From CAAGNP01 sp045595965 (GTDB lineage: Bacteria > Bacteroidota > Bacteroidia > Bacteroidales > UBA932): 64,000 bases of DNA. Below are positions 26,598 to 35,308 of this stretch, piece after piece. Both the position numbers and the translations under genes were made by a program. The notes below the pieces were generated by a model. It did not search any database and was not told where the DNA came from. It was given only the letters and a program-made list of their open reading frames with translations. Each line of letters starts with the position of its first letter. Position 1 is the first letter of the stretch. The DNA is taken from the NCBI GenBank assembly GCA_045595965.1, contig JAZOBN010000032.1, positions 62,001 to 126,000 of the forward strand, written 5' to 3'.

Positions 26598-28997
26598 ATG
26601 AAAAGTATTTTTAATATATTTAAGGGTTCGAGCCTCCTGAATCTTCTGGGGATGACAGTGGCGTTTGCAGCTATGTATATCCTTATGGTACAGGTGCACT
26701 ATGATCTTGGCTATAACCGGAAAATCAAGGATGTGGAGCGTCTCTACATCCTGGGAACACCCAGCTGGTTCTCAGAAGGGAAGTATCAGGTAAATCTCAA
26801 TCGCCCTCTTCAGATAGCCATTATGGAACAGGCCTCTATGGTAGAGAGCTGGGGCGTGGCCTATATCGGTGGAGATGGGAAGAACTATACCCGCGTAGGG
26901 GAAGGTGAGGAGGAGCGTACATATCAGATCGGTACATCACAGCTCACCCGTGGGGCTCTGGATGTCTTCGGCTTTACCCCTGTGGTGGGAACTTTTGATG
27001 GGATGGATAAAGAGGAGACGGTGGCTATAAGCGAGTCTGCTGCCAAACTGATGGGGGTGGGTGTAGGTGACGGAATATTTGTGGGGAAAGGAAAAGAGCC
27101 GATGACCATAGTGGCTGTATATGAAGATATGCCGATGAATTCGGATCTGAACAATATCCATATCCTTTACTGCTGCTATTTGGAGGAGCAGAGCGTGGAC
27201 AACTTCAATGAATGGAGCTATCACCATTTCGTAAAGCTCAATTCATCGGAGAGCAAAGAGGCATTTGAGGCACACGCACGAAAAGTGGTGGAGGGGATCT
27301 GGAGAGAGAGGATTGCATCTGCACCCGAATCGGTCAGAAGCAGTATTGACCAGAGCCAGATCGATGATCAGATCGACCGTTCGACCGTCACCCTCCTCCC
27401 TGTGAAAGATATGTATTACAATAAGCAGATCGATGTCCCTGCAGGGCGAAGTGGCAACAGGACCACTACCCTTACCCTATTGGCGGTAGCCATCCTTATC
27501 GTGGTCATAACCCTCATAAACTTCGTGAACTTCTTCTTCGCGCAGATCCCTATGAGGATCAAAGGTGTCAATACCAGGAAGATTCTGGGAAGCAGCAGAG
27601 GTGCACTTGTGGGTAGGCTGATGGTGGAATCGGGTATTCTGGTGATGGTCTCATTGTGCGCAGCTGTGGCAGTCGTGGTGCTGTTCAAAGGCTCCACCTA
27701 TGCAAATCTAATCACCTGCACACTGGCATTCGGGGAGAATCTCCCTGTGATCTGCATAACCATTGCGGCAGCACTCCTGATGACCATTGCTTCAAGCGTA
27801 TATCCTGCACTTTATATCACGTCGTTCTCCCCGGCATTTGCCATCAAAGGGGCGTTCGGCTCTACAGCGAAGGGTAAAGGGCTACGCTATACACTGATCT
27901 CTCTGCAGTTTGTTATCTCCATCGCCTTTGTGATATGTGCTATGTTTATCAAGATGCAGCACAGCTATATGATGAACTATGATATGGGATTTGACAAGGA
28001 GTGTTTACTTACTGCCAATGTCGGGGTGGCTACTGCTGACAGGGAGTCTTTTACAGACGAACTCCTCAAAGACCCTAATATAGCGGATGTCGCCTGGGCT
28101 GCAGGGCCATTGGTTAGCAGCAGCCGTATGGGCTGGGGGAGAACATTTAAGGGAGAACAGATCAATATTGACTCTTACCCTGTGTCGTGGAACTTCTTGA
28201 AATTTATGGGTATTGATATAGTGGAGGGGCGTGATTTTACACCTGCAGATGAGAAAAGTGAGAACGGAGTCTTTATCTTTAACCAGATAGCCAAAGAGAA
28301 ATATGGTTTCACTCTGGAAGACAAGGTCAATGGTCACAGCGCAGAGACAGAGATTGCCGGATTCTGTGAAGATTTCCAGTTCCGTCCCTTGCAATATGAA
28401 TTGAATCCGTTTGCCTTCTATATATTCGGGAAAAATCCTTGGTGGGATCTGACACATCTCTATATAAGGACCCTCCCAGGGGCTTCGTATCAGGATGTCC
28501 AGACCACTGTAAACAACACCATCCTCAAATTCAATCCTGGGGCAAATCTGAACCGTTTCAGACTTCAGTTCTTCGACGAGGAGCTTGGAAGGCAGTACCG
28601 GAAAGAGAAAGATCTCACTACGATGATTACATTGTTTACCCTGATCGCTATCATTATATCTCTGATGGGTGTTTTCGGTCTGGTACTCTTCGAAACGCAA
28701 TATCGCCGTAAGGAGATAGGGGTAAGGAGGGTGTTGGGATCCTCAGTCGGTGAGATTTTGAAGATGTTCAATATGAAATTTCTCAAGATGCTCGCAGTCT
28801 GCTTCTTGATAGCTGCGCCGGTTTCATACTTTATCATAGACTTCTACTATAGCACATTTGCCCATAGTTCTCCGATATACTGGTGGGTATTTGCTGCAGC
28901 AGGGGCGGCAGTGGCGCTGATAGTGGCGGCAGTAGTGACAGTCACCAGCCTCCGCTCAGCTACAGAAAACCCGGTAGAGTCGTTGAGAAGTGAGTAA
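26598..28997 (+). CDS. ABC transporter permease, MacB/FtsX type (second)
   Basis: 799 residues with the same two-repeat architecture as the upstream permease but only distant sequence similarity. The first FtsX domain begins about residue 290 (FFFAQIPMRIKGVNTRKILGSSRGALVGRL), and the C-terminal one contains YRRKEIGVRRVLGSSVGEILKMFNMKFL. Two permeases of this type with one ATPase are a recurrent layout in Bacteroidales efflux loci. GC content appears slightly higher than in its neighbours, but the frame is intact. Confidence 0.92.
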   Translation: MKSIFNIFKGSSLLNLLGMTVAFAAMYILMVQVHYDLGYNRKIKDVERLYILGTPSWFSEGKYQVNLNRPLQIAIMEQASMVESWGVAYIGGDGKNYTRVGEGEEERTYQIGTSQLTRGALDVFGFTPVVGTFDGMDKEETVAISESAAKLMGVGVGDGIFVGKGKEPMTIVAVYEDMPMNSDLNNIHILYCCYLEEQSVDNFNEWSYHHFVKLNSSESKEAFEAHARKVVEGIWRERIASAPESVRSSIDQSQIDDQIDRSTVTLLPVKDMYYNKQIDVPAGRSGNRTTTLTLLAVAILIVVITLINFVNFFFAQIPMRIKGVNTRKILGSSRGALVGRLMVESGILVMVSLCAAVAVVVLFKGSTYANLITCTLAFGENLPVICITIAAALLMTIASSVYPALYITSFSPAFAIKGAFGSTAKGKGLRYTLISLQFVISIAFVICAMFIKMQHSYMMNYDMGFDKECLLTANVGVATADRESFTDELLKDPNIADVAWAAGPLVSSSRMGWGRTFKGEQINIDSYPVSWNFLKFMGIDIVEGRDFTPADEKSENGVFIFNQIAKEKYGFTLEDKVNGHSAETEIAGFCEDFQFRPLQYELNPFAFYIFGKNPWWDLTHLYIRTLPGASYQDVQTTVNNTILKFNPGANLNRFRLQFFDEELGRQYRKEKDLTTMITLFTLIAIIISLMGVFGLVLFETQYRRKEIGVRRVLGSSVGEILKMFNMKFLKMLAVCFLIAAPVSYFIIDFYYSTFAHSSPIYWWVFAAAGAAVALIVAAVVTVTSLRSATENPVESLRSE

Positions 28998-29034
28998 ATA
29001 TTTATAAATTCGCACCACGATTGAGAATATTTTT

Positions 29035-30387
29035 ATGTCAAAGATAAGGGCGAAAATATTGGTTGTGGATGACAATAGTGGCATTAGGGGGGCACTGCAG
29101 ATATTGCTCCCCCGCCATTTTTCTGATGTGGAGCTTATATCCTCTCCAAATGGACTGATATCTAAGATGAGGGAGTTCTCCCCCGACGTGGTCCTTCTTG
29201 ATATGAATTTCCATACAGATATCAATACTGGAAATGAAGGTCTTTTCTGGCTGAGTGAGATTAAAAAGTATAACTCCAATATTGAGGTGGTCCTTTTTAC
29301 CGCTTATGCAGATATCCAATTGGCTGTTGAGGGGATGAAAAGGGGGGCATTCGATTTTATTGTCAAACCCTGGGATAATGATAAACTGATTGAAATCCTC
29401 GCAAGGGGTGTCAGAAAGCGTGGGAAGGATGCTATAAGCAAGTCTGTTACATCAGATGCTCCCAAAATGTTATGGGGACATTCGCCAAGAATGGAACAGA
29501 TATCCCGTATCATAGAAAAGGTCGCCCCTACGGATGCTACTATCCTTATAACTGGAGAGAATGGCGTAGGTAAGGACGTTCTTGCAAATGAGATTCATAG
29601 GCTGAGTTTGCGCTCGGACAAACCAATGGTGTGTGTCGATGCGGGGGCCATCACGGAAACTCTCTTTGAAAGTGAACTCTTTGGACATGTAAAAGGGGCC
29701 TTTACAGATGCCCATGCAGATAAAACAGGAAAATTTGAATTGGCGAATGGTGGCACATTGTTTCTTGATGAAATAGGGAATATTCCACTACATCTTCAGG
29801 CCAAGCTGCTGCGGGTTCTTCAGAACAGGATGGTGACCAAGGTCGGTGATACCAAAAGTATCCCTATAGATGTCCGCCTGATATGTGCTACAAATAAAGA
29901 TCTGGACAAGATGGTTCGTGATGGTGAGTTCAGAGAAGATCTCTATTATAGGATAAACACCATGCGTATTATGTTGCCGCCACTTCGTGAGAGGGGTGAT
30001 GAAATAGTCCCTTTGGCCAATCTTTTCATTAAAAGGTATGCACATAAATATGGACGTCAAGTCTCATCTATTGACCCTGTGGCTGAAAAAATGCTTGTGT
30101 CGAACTACTGGAGTGGTAATATCAGAGAACTTCAGAATACCATCGAGAAAGCGGTGATACTTTCTGAAGGGGAGATACTTGTTGCATCAGATCTTCAGTT
30201 TGAGACCACTGTCAATACAACCCCACTGACATCTGCTATCCAGACAGAGGAGACCCTTGAGATGGCTGAAGAGAGGGCTATTCGCTCCGCAATGGAGCGC
30301 TACAGCGGGAATCTCTCCCTGGTAGCAAAATCCCTCGACATATCCCGCCCCACCCTCTATTCCAAACTTAAAAAATACAATATTTGA
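29035..30387 (+). CDS. Sigma54-dependent response regulator (NtrC family)
   Basis: 450 residues. The receiver domain (1-125) has the acidic pair Asp12/Asp13 and phospho-acceptor Asp56 (VLLDMNF). The AAA+ domain (about 140-375) has Walker A GENGVGKDV, Walker B GGTLFLDEIG and the sigma54-contact loop GAFTDA (canonical GAFTGA; the Gly-to-Asp form is common in Bacteroidota, from memory). A Fis-type helix-turn-helix (GNLSLVAKSLDISRPTLYSKLKKY) closes the protein. It would activate sigma54 promoters from upstream palindromes such as those at 20645-20672. Its stop overlaps the kinase ATG by 1 bp. Confidence 0.95.
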   Translation: MSKIRAKILVVDDNSGIRGALQILLPRHFSDVELISSPNGLISKMREFSPDVVLLDMNFHTDINTGNEGLFWLSEIKKYNSNIEVVLFTAYADIQLAVEGMKRGAFDFIVKPWDNDKLIEILARGVRKRGKDAISKSVTSDAPKMLWGHSPRMEQISRIIEKVAPTDATILITGENGVGKDVLANEIHRLSLRSDKPMVCVDAGAITETLFESELFGHVKGAFTDAHADKTGKFELANGGTLFLDEIGNIPLHLQAKLLRVLQNRMVTKVGDTKSIPIDVRLICATNKDLDKMVRDGEFREDLYYRINTMRIMLPPLRERGDEIVPLANLFIKRYAHKYGRQVSSIDPVAEKMLVSNYWSGNIRELQNTIEKAVILSEGEILVASDLQFETTVNTTPLTSAIQTEETLEMAEERAIRSAMERYSGNLSLVAKSLDISRPTLYSKLKKYNI

Positions 30388-31610
30388 TGACAACTCTCCA
30401 TATCACACTAATTGCCCTTGGAGCGGCGATAGTGGCAGGAGGAGTTTCTGCCTGGTACTTTACACGTCGGGTACACAGGAAAGTTTCATATATGCTCGAT
30501 GCTATGGAGGATGGGGAACTTAATTTCAGATTCAACGAGAAGAAGAGAATAGGAGGAAAGATAAACAGGACCCTTAACAGAGTGCGTGGCATATATGAAA
30601 AAGAGCGTGACAGGATATTGGAGCAAGAGCGTTTTTATGGCCAGATGCTAGATCACGTCAGGACCGGTATCCTGGTGGAGGAGGATGGAAAGGTCATTTA
30701 TATCAATAAAGCTGCGAATGATACCATCGGTTTGCCTGCATTGGGACATATTCGTCAATTAAAAAACATAGATGAGTCTCTATATTGTGCTTTCAGGGAT
30801 GTGACTCCACACAAAGAGAGCCGTGCGAGTTTTTATAATGAGAGGGGAGAGAAGAGCATACTTCTGACAGCATCCAATGAGTGTATAGGTGGTAAAAATG
30901 TAAAAGTCATTACATTCAATGATGTTACCGAGGAGATGGGCCAGAATGAGGAGATCTCCTGGAACAGGCTGATAAGGGTCCTTACGCATGAGATTATGAA
31001 TACTGTTACACCGGTTGCATCACTGAGTCAGACTTTATCCCAGGAGGTGGAGAGGTTCTGCGGGGAATCCGGGTATGAGGAAATCAAGTCAGGACTGGAG
31101 ACAATATCATCTTCTTCAAGAGGACTGATAAAATTTGTTGAGTCATATCGCAAGCTGACTCGCGTACCTGTCCCTGTGAAGAGGGCTTTCTATCTCAAAG
31201 ATTTGATGGAAAGGGTGTTGAGTCTTACTCACGAACAAACTTCAGGAAGTGGTGTGCAGTGTGTGTATATTGAGAAAACAGAAGATATCCTCCTTTATGC
31301 AGATGAGAACCAGATATCACAGATTCTTATAAATCTTATTAGAAATGGTGTTCAGGCAGAGGCATCCAAAGTGGAGATAACTGCCAATATTGACCTCTCC
31401 GAAAGTGTCGTAATAGAGATTGCCAATAATGGACACCCTATAAGCCGTGAAAGCCAGGAGCAGATTTTTGTCCCATTTTTTACTACCAAACAGGATGGGA
31501 CAGGTATAGGTCTGAGTTTGTCACGGCAGATAATGCGCCTGCACAACGGATCTATCCATCTCTCCCGCAGTGATGAGCGGATGACAGTATTCACTTTGAT
31601 ATTCAAATAA
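30387..31610 (+). CDS. Sensor histidine kinase partner of the NtrC-type regulator
   Basis: 407 residues from the ATG at 30387 (TGATG overlap; the TTG 3 bp earlier is not needed). A single N-terminal transmembrane helix (about residues 4-25) has almost no periplasmic loop, so the signal is probably sensed in the membrane or cytosol. A PAS-like domain follows (about 75-170). The HisKA phospho-acceptor is His201 in LTHEIMNTVTPV. The HATPase has N-box ILINLIRNGVQAEA and G-box GTGIGLSLSRQIMRLH. It likely phosphorylates the co-translated regulator. Confidence 0.94.
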   Translation: MTTLHITLIALGAAIVAGGVSAWYFTRRVHRKVSYMLDAMEDGELNFRFNEKKRIGGKINRTLNRVRGIYEKERDRILEQERFYGQMLDHVRTGILVEEDGKVIYINKAANDTIGLPALGHIRQLKNIDESLYCAFRDVTPHKESRASFYNERGEKSILLTASNECIGGKNVKVITFNDVTEEMGQNEEISWNRLIRVLTHEIMNTVTPVASLSQTLSQEVERFCGESGYEEIKSGLETISSSSRGLIKFVESYRKLTRVPVPVKRAFYLKDLMERVLSLTHEQTSGSGVQCVYIEKTEDILLYADENQISQILINLIRNGVQAEASKVEITANIDLSESVVIEIANNGHPISRESQEQIFVPFFTTKQDGTGIGLSLSRQIMRLHNGSIHLSRSDERMTVFTLIFK

Positions 31611-31621
31611 CCCTTTTTTGT

Positions 31622-31629
31622 TATTTTTG
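31622..31629 (+). promoter_or_regulatory. -7 element before the methyltransferase-like gene
   Basis: TATTTTTG, 5 bp before the ATG. A TTTG occurs at 31594-31597, but the spacing of 24 bp is longer than optimal. Confidence 0.4.
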
Positions 31630-31634
31630 CATCC

Positions 31635-32639
31635 ATGTTCAAGAAGTTAAGGGATATCAGGGAGAGGAATAATGTGGCCAGGCAGAAGATGGTAGATTAT
31701 CTGAATGATAATCCAAGGTTCATTACTCCTGAATTGATCAAGGAGGTCGATCCTGCGGGTCTCCTCTCTACAGAAGAGGTTTGCTATGCCCTTTTTACAG
31801 GGGCTTGTGGAGTTGATGAGATGGAGAATGAGGAGGATGCGATTTTGGCTAAAGGGTATTTCAGAGAGTCACTGTCCAGACTCGATACAGATGATTTTAC
31901 ATCCAATCCATACTATCAGAATATCAAGATACCCCAAGTCAAATTTGGCCGTTGGGAACTTGCATATCAGGAATATACCCCATACGAGGCTTTCATATAT
32001 CAGGATATAAAACTCTATCCTGATTTACGTGAGGTACCAATACTCGGTTACTTTACAGAGCCATTCAAATATCCTTCGGTATTGGAGGATGGTCACGAAT
32101 GGATGTCCATCAAACCGAGTGAGCTTGAGACATTGAAGAAATCTATAGAGAATGCTCACGGGAGGGTAATCACATTTGGTCTGGGGCTCGGTTACTACAC
32201 CTATATGGTCTCGCAGAAACCGCAGGTAGATTCGGTTACAGTAGTTGAGCGTTCCGAAGAGGTAATAGAGCTGTTCAAGAAGTATATCTTGCCACAATTT
32301 ACATATCCCGAAAAGGTGAGTATAATATGTTCAGATGCCTATGACTTTATGGATAACCGGATGATTCAGGGGATGTACGATTATGTTTTGGCCGACCTAT
32401 GGCACGATGTGTCGGATGGTCTGGATCTCTACCTTAAATTCAAAAATAGGGAGCATAGGTTCCCTGGGACACAATTTGATTATTGGGCAGAAGAATCACT
32501 TCTCTCAGCCGTCAGATGGGAGTTGTTTGATCTGATTGTAAGCACATCTTCTTCTGAAGAGGAGGCATTGCACAGACTTTCTGACGAATCTTTGAAAAAG
32601 ATAATTTCTGCAGATAGAGTTAAGTGTAATTTCAAATAA
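31635..32639 (+). CDS. SAM-dependent methyltransferase-like protein, spermidine-synthase fold
   Basis: 334 residues. The central part has a Rossmann motif I (VITFGLGLGYYTYMVSQ), an acidic motif II (VTVVERSEEVIELF), then SIICSDAYDFMD and YDYVLADLWHDVSDGLDLYLKFK. This is the class I methyltransferase or polyamine-synthase-like fold. The N-terminal 150 residues are family-specific and I cannot assign a substrate. It lies 24 bp after the kinase with its own -7 element, and another -7 element separates it from the chitinase-like gene. Confidence 0.75.
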   Translation: MFKKLRDIRERNNVARQKMVDYLNDNPRFITPELIKEVDPAGLLSTEEVCYALFTGACGVDEMENEEDAILAKGYFRESLSRLDTDDFTSNPYYQNIKIPQVKFGRWELAYQEYTPYEAFIYQDIKLYPDLREVPILGYFTEPFKYPSVLEDGHEWMSIKPSELETLKKSIENAHGRVITFGLGLGYYTYMVSQKPQVDSVTVVERSEEVIELFKKYILPQFTYPEKVSIICSDAYDFMDNRMIQGMYDYVLADLWHDVSDGLDLYLKFKNREHRFPGTQFDYWAEESLLSAVRWELFDLIVSTSSSEEEALHRLSDESLKKIISADRVKCNFK

Positions 32640-32643
32640 GTGT

Positions 32644-32651
32644 TATCTTTG
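32644..32651 (+). promoter_or_regulatory. -7 element before the GH18-like lipoprotein gene
   Basis: TATCTTTG, 6 bp before the ATG at 32658. The -33 region reads TTTC about 20 bp upstream. Confidence 0.5.
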
Positions 32652-32657
32652 TAAGAT

Positions 32658-33749
32658 ATGAAAAATTTGAAAAGGATATTTGCATTGTGCATTATGATTG
32701 GAGCGATATATTCGTGTGGAAAACCTTTTGTCCCACCAGAGATTGATGAAGATGATCAGGACGTCAACATCACCCCTCCGGAATTGATATATCCTGCCCC
32801 TAAAAATACGAAATTTGTAAAAGTTGGATATTTCCCCTATTACAGGGATCTATCTGTGGCAGGTATCCCTGACAGCACCCTCCTCCGTCTGGATGTTGCA
32901 TGTTTTGCTTTTGCCACTATTCAGAACGATTTCACAGTGAAGCTGGAGAGCCCTTCTGTCCTGATGACACTTGCAAGAAGATGCAGACAGCTTGGTGTGA
33001 AGGTCCTTATAAGTTTCAATGGCAAACATGATACATATTCAAGAATGGTCAGCCAGAAATCGACCAGAGAGGTTTTTATCAGTTCGGTAATGGGTATTGT
33101 GGAGGAGTATGGACTCGATGGGGTGGATAATGATTGGGAGTATCCGAGTACCAAGAACGGAAGTGCTCAGGGGAATCTCTATCTTATGAGGGAATTCAGC
33201 AACATTCTTCATGCCCCCAATGTAAACAAGCTCCTTACAGCGGCCATTGTACCAGGGAAATATGAGGGGTCAAATTCCAATGGCATATTGCAGGAAACAT
33301 TCGATTGTGTAGACTGGTTCAATATCATGACATACGATGATTTTTCCACCTCAGTTCCTGGAATTCATCACAGTCCCATGTCGCTTATGGAGGTGGCCTA
33401 TAATTATTGGATTGTAAAGAGAGGACTGCCTACACACAAATTTGTAGGGGGAATTCCTATCTATGGAAGGGCCTCAGGGATAACCCAGAGTGGGACCACA
33501 ATGACATACAAGTCTATTCTTGCACAGGGAGGCAGCCCGGATGAAAACTCTGCTTGGGTAACATCATCTTCTTATAATGGGGGCAATACCCCGTATGAGG
33601 TGTTCTATAACGGAAGACCTCTTGTAAGGGAGAAAACCCGTTTTTGCATCGATAAAGGGCTTGGAGGAGTTATGTTTTGGGAAGCCGGTCAAGATACTCA
33701 TGACGATACATCAATAATTAAGACAGCATACGACGAAGCCAAGAAATGA
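32658..33749 (+). CDS. GH18-family lipoprotein (chitinase or endoglycosidase-like)
   Basis: 363 residues. Lipobox YSCG with Cys near residue 20, so it is an exported lipoprotein. The TIM-barrel signature DGVDNDWE (DxxDxDxE) is intact, with catalytic Glu161; the substrate-binding elements YFPYY, VLISFNGK and MTYDDF and the C-terminal FWEAGQD are also present. GH18 enzymes cleave chitin, N-glycans or peptidoglycan-like beta-1,4-linked amino sugars. The stop overlaps the next ATG by 4 bp (ATGA), so translation is coupled to the peptidase gene. Confidence 0.92.
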   Translation: MKNLKRIFALCIMIGAIYSCGKPFVPPEIDEDDQDVNITPPELIYPAPKNTKFVKVGYFPYYRDLSVAGIPDSTLLRLDVACFAFATIQNDFTVKLESPSVLMTLARRCRQLGVKVLISFNGKHDTYSRMVSQKSTREVFISSVMGIVEEYGLDGVDNDWEYPSTKNGSAQGNLYLMREFSNILHAPNVNKLLTAAIVPGKYEGSNSNGILQETFDCVDWFNIMTYDDFSTSVPGIHHSPMSLMEVAYNYWIVKRGLPTHKFVGGIPIYGRASGITQSGTTMTYKSILAQGGSPDENSAWVTSSSYNGGNTPYEVFYNGRPLVREKTRFCIDKGLGGVMFWEAGQDTHDDTSIIKTAYDEAKK

Positions 33750-35305
33750 AACGGACCATACTCTCTATTTTGATCCTGGTTTGCGGATTGATTACTACAA
33801 CTGCCCAGATTAGATTTAACTCAGATTTTGAGTCAGGTGCCATAGGAGAGATCTCTATACTTGATTCAGTTCTCTTTGTGATGAAGCAGCAGGATACCAT
33901 TGCGATGCATTCGTATGTGGTGAAGGGATCATATGATCCGGCTAACCCGGTTGATACTGCTTTGGCAGCAAGTCCAAGATGGTTCTATTTCTCTATGACA
34001 GGGGTAAAAGATAAACTTATATTTCTCAATTTTGAGGATACCGATCCTGTCAGACCTATGTATTCTTACGACAATGTAAACTGGACCAGATTCGAGTCTT
34101 ATGAGGCATCTTTCAGGAGAGTGTCGAAAAGATTTGAACAGGATACAGTATATGTGGCATATTATCAGCCCTACACATTCTCTTATCTGCAGAAGAGACT
34201 CTCGCAATGGAATGAGAATGAGTGGGTGGAGATTGACTCTATAGGACACAGCTATGAACATAGGCCACTCCTTTTGATGCACATTACAGATCAATCTGTC
34301 CCCGCAGAATCTAAAAAGAGGTTGTGGATACATGCACGCCAGCACCCGTCAGAGAGTCCTGTATCTTGGTTGACCGACGGAGTCATCTCTGCTCTGGTAG
34401 CAGATAACCCGACAGCGGCAGCTTTGAGAAAAGCGATAGATGCATACATACTTCCAATGACAAATCCCGATGGAGTATATAATGGTTTGTCGAGAAGCAA
34501 CGCCATAGGGGTGAATCAGGAGATAAATTTCGCAAGGGGTGAGGACAGTACAGTTGTGGAGGTCGCATTTATCAAAAAAAGACTGGAGGAACTGAATGGG
34601 GTTGCCCCTTTTGATGTGGCCCTGAATATGCACTCACAAGTGGCACCGTATTCATCTTACTGGATACATAGGGCAGAGGGTACATCTAAAGATTTCCTGA
34701 GGAGAGAATTTGTCCTCGCAGACCTGACAACATCATTCAACGACTATATCAGACCGGAGGATATGCAGTTCTCAAAAATTGCAGACCGTTATCCCGAAGG
34801 GTGGTTCTGGAACAATGCAGGAGAGAGAACACTTGCAATAACATTTGAAACATCCTACACCTGTTATTCTGGAAGGAGAGATGGGGAGTGGATAGATTCG
34901 CTGAGTCTCAGATCTTTTGGGGAACGTCTCCTTTTTGCTGTTGCGGAATCTATGGAGATTTCGTTGCCTGGAAGAGTTATAGTGCTTCCACCGGATAAGG
35001 TGACACAAAAATGGGAAAGGGTATCATCAGAAGAACTGACATATATGGGTGATGTGGCCTGGAAAGCGGTCAAGCCCAATGCTAAGATGAAATATTCAGC
35101 TCCAATGTTGGAAAAAGGGGAGTATGAGGTGTACAAATATATCTCGGCGCCTAATGATGAGAAGGAGTCAAAAGGGGAGAGAGGCTGGAAAAAGATAGAT
35201 ACATTCATCCAGAAGGGGGATGGAAAACTGATATATAAATTCAAAGCGGGTGCAATGGGAGATTGTGCCGGAGCACTGTTGTTTGTAAATTCCAATAAAC
35301 TATAA
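33746..35305 (+). CDS. Exported M14-family zinc carboxypeptidase
   Basis: 519 residues with a signal peptide (to TTAQ, about residue 22). An N-terminal beta-sandwich domain (about 25-150) precedes the M14 catalytic domain. Zinc ligands His200 and Glu203 lie in ARQHPSES, TNPDGVYNG provides the substrate-binding segment, ALNMHSQ carries the third ligand and TFETSYT the likely catalytic Glu. Members with this N-domain resemble cytosolic carboxypeptidase-like or peptidoglycan-tail peptidases. It sits between GH18 and S12 hydrolase genes, suggesting joint processing of a glycopeptide. Confidence 0.9.
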   Translation: MKRTILSILILVCGLITTTAQIRFNSDFESGAIGEISILDSVLFVMKQQDTIAMHSYVVKGSYDPANPVDTALAASPRWFYFSMTGVKDKLIFLNFEDTDPVRPMYSYDNVNWTRFESYEASFRRVSKRFEQDTVYVAYYQPYTFSYLQKRLSQWNENEWVEIDSIGHSYEHRPLLLMHITDQSVPAESKKRLWIHARQHPSESPVSWLTDGVISALVADNPTAAALRKAIDAYILPMTNPDGVYNGLSRSNAIGVNQEINFARGEDSTVVEVAFIKKRLEELNGVAPFDVALNMHSQVAPYSSYWIHRAEGTSKDFLRREFVLADLTTSFNDYIRPEDMQFSKIADRYPEGWFWNNAGERTLAITFETSYTCYSGRRDGEWIDSLSLRSFGERLLFAVAESMEISLPGRVIVLPPDKVTQKWERVSSEELTYMGDVAWKAVKPNAKMKYSAPMLEKGEYEVYKYISAPNDEKESKGERGWKKIDTFIQKGDGKLIYKFKAGAMGDCAGALLFVNSNKL

Positions 35306-35308
35306 AAT

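Noticed and set aside
28005..28700. A 231-codon minus-strand frame
   Set aside because: Shadow of the second efflux permease, which is intact and clearly coding.
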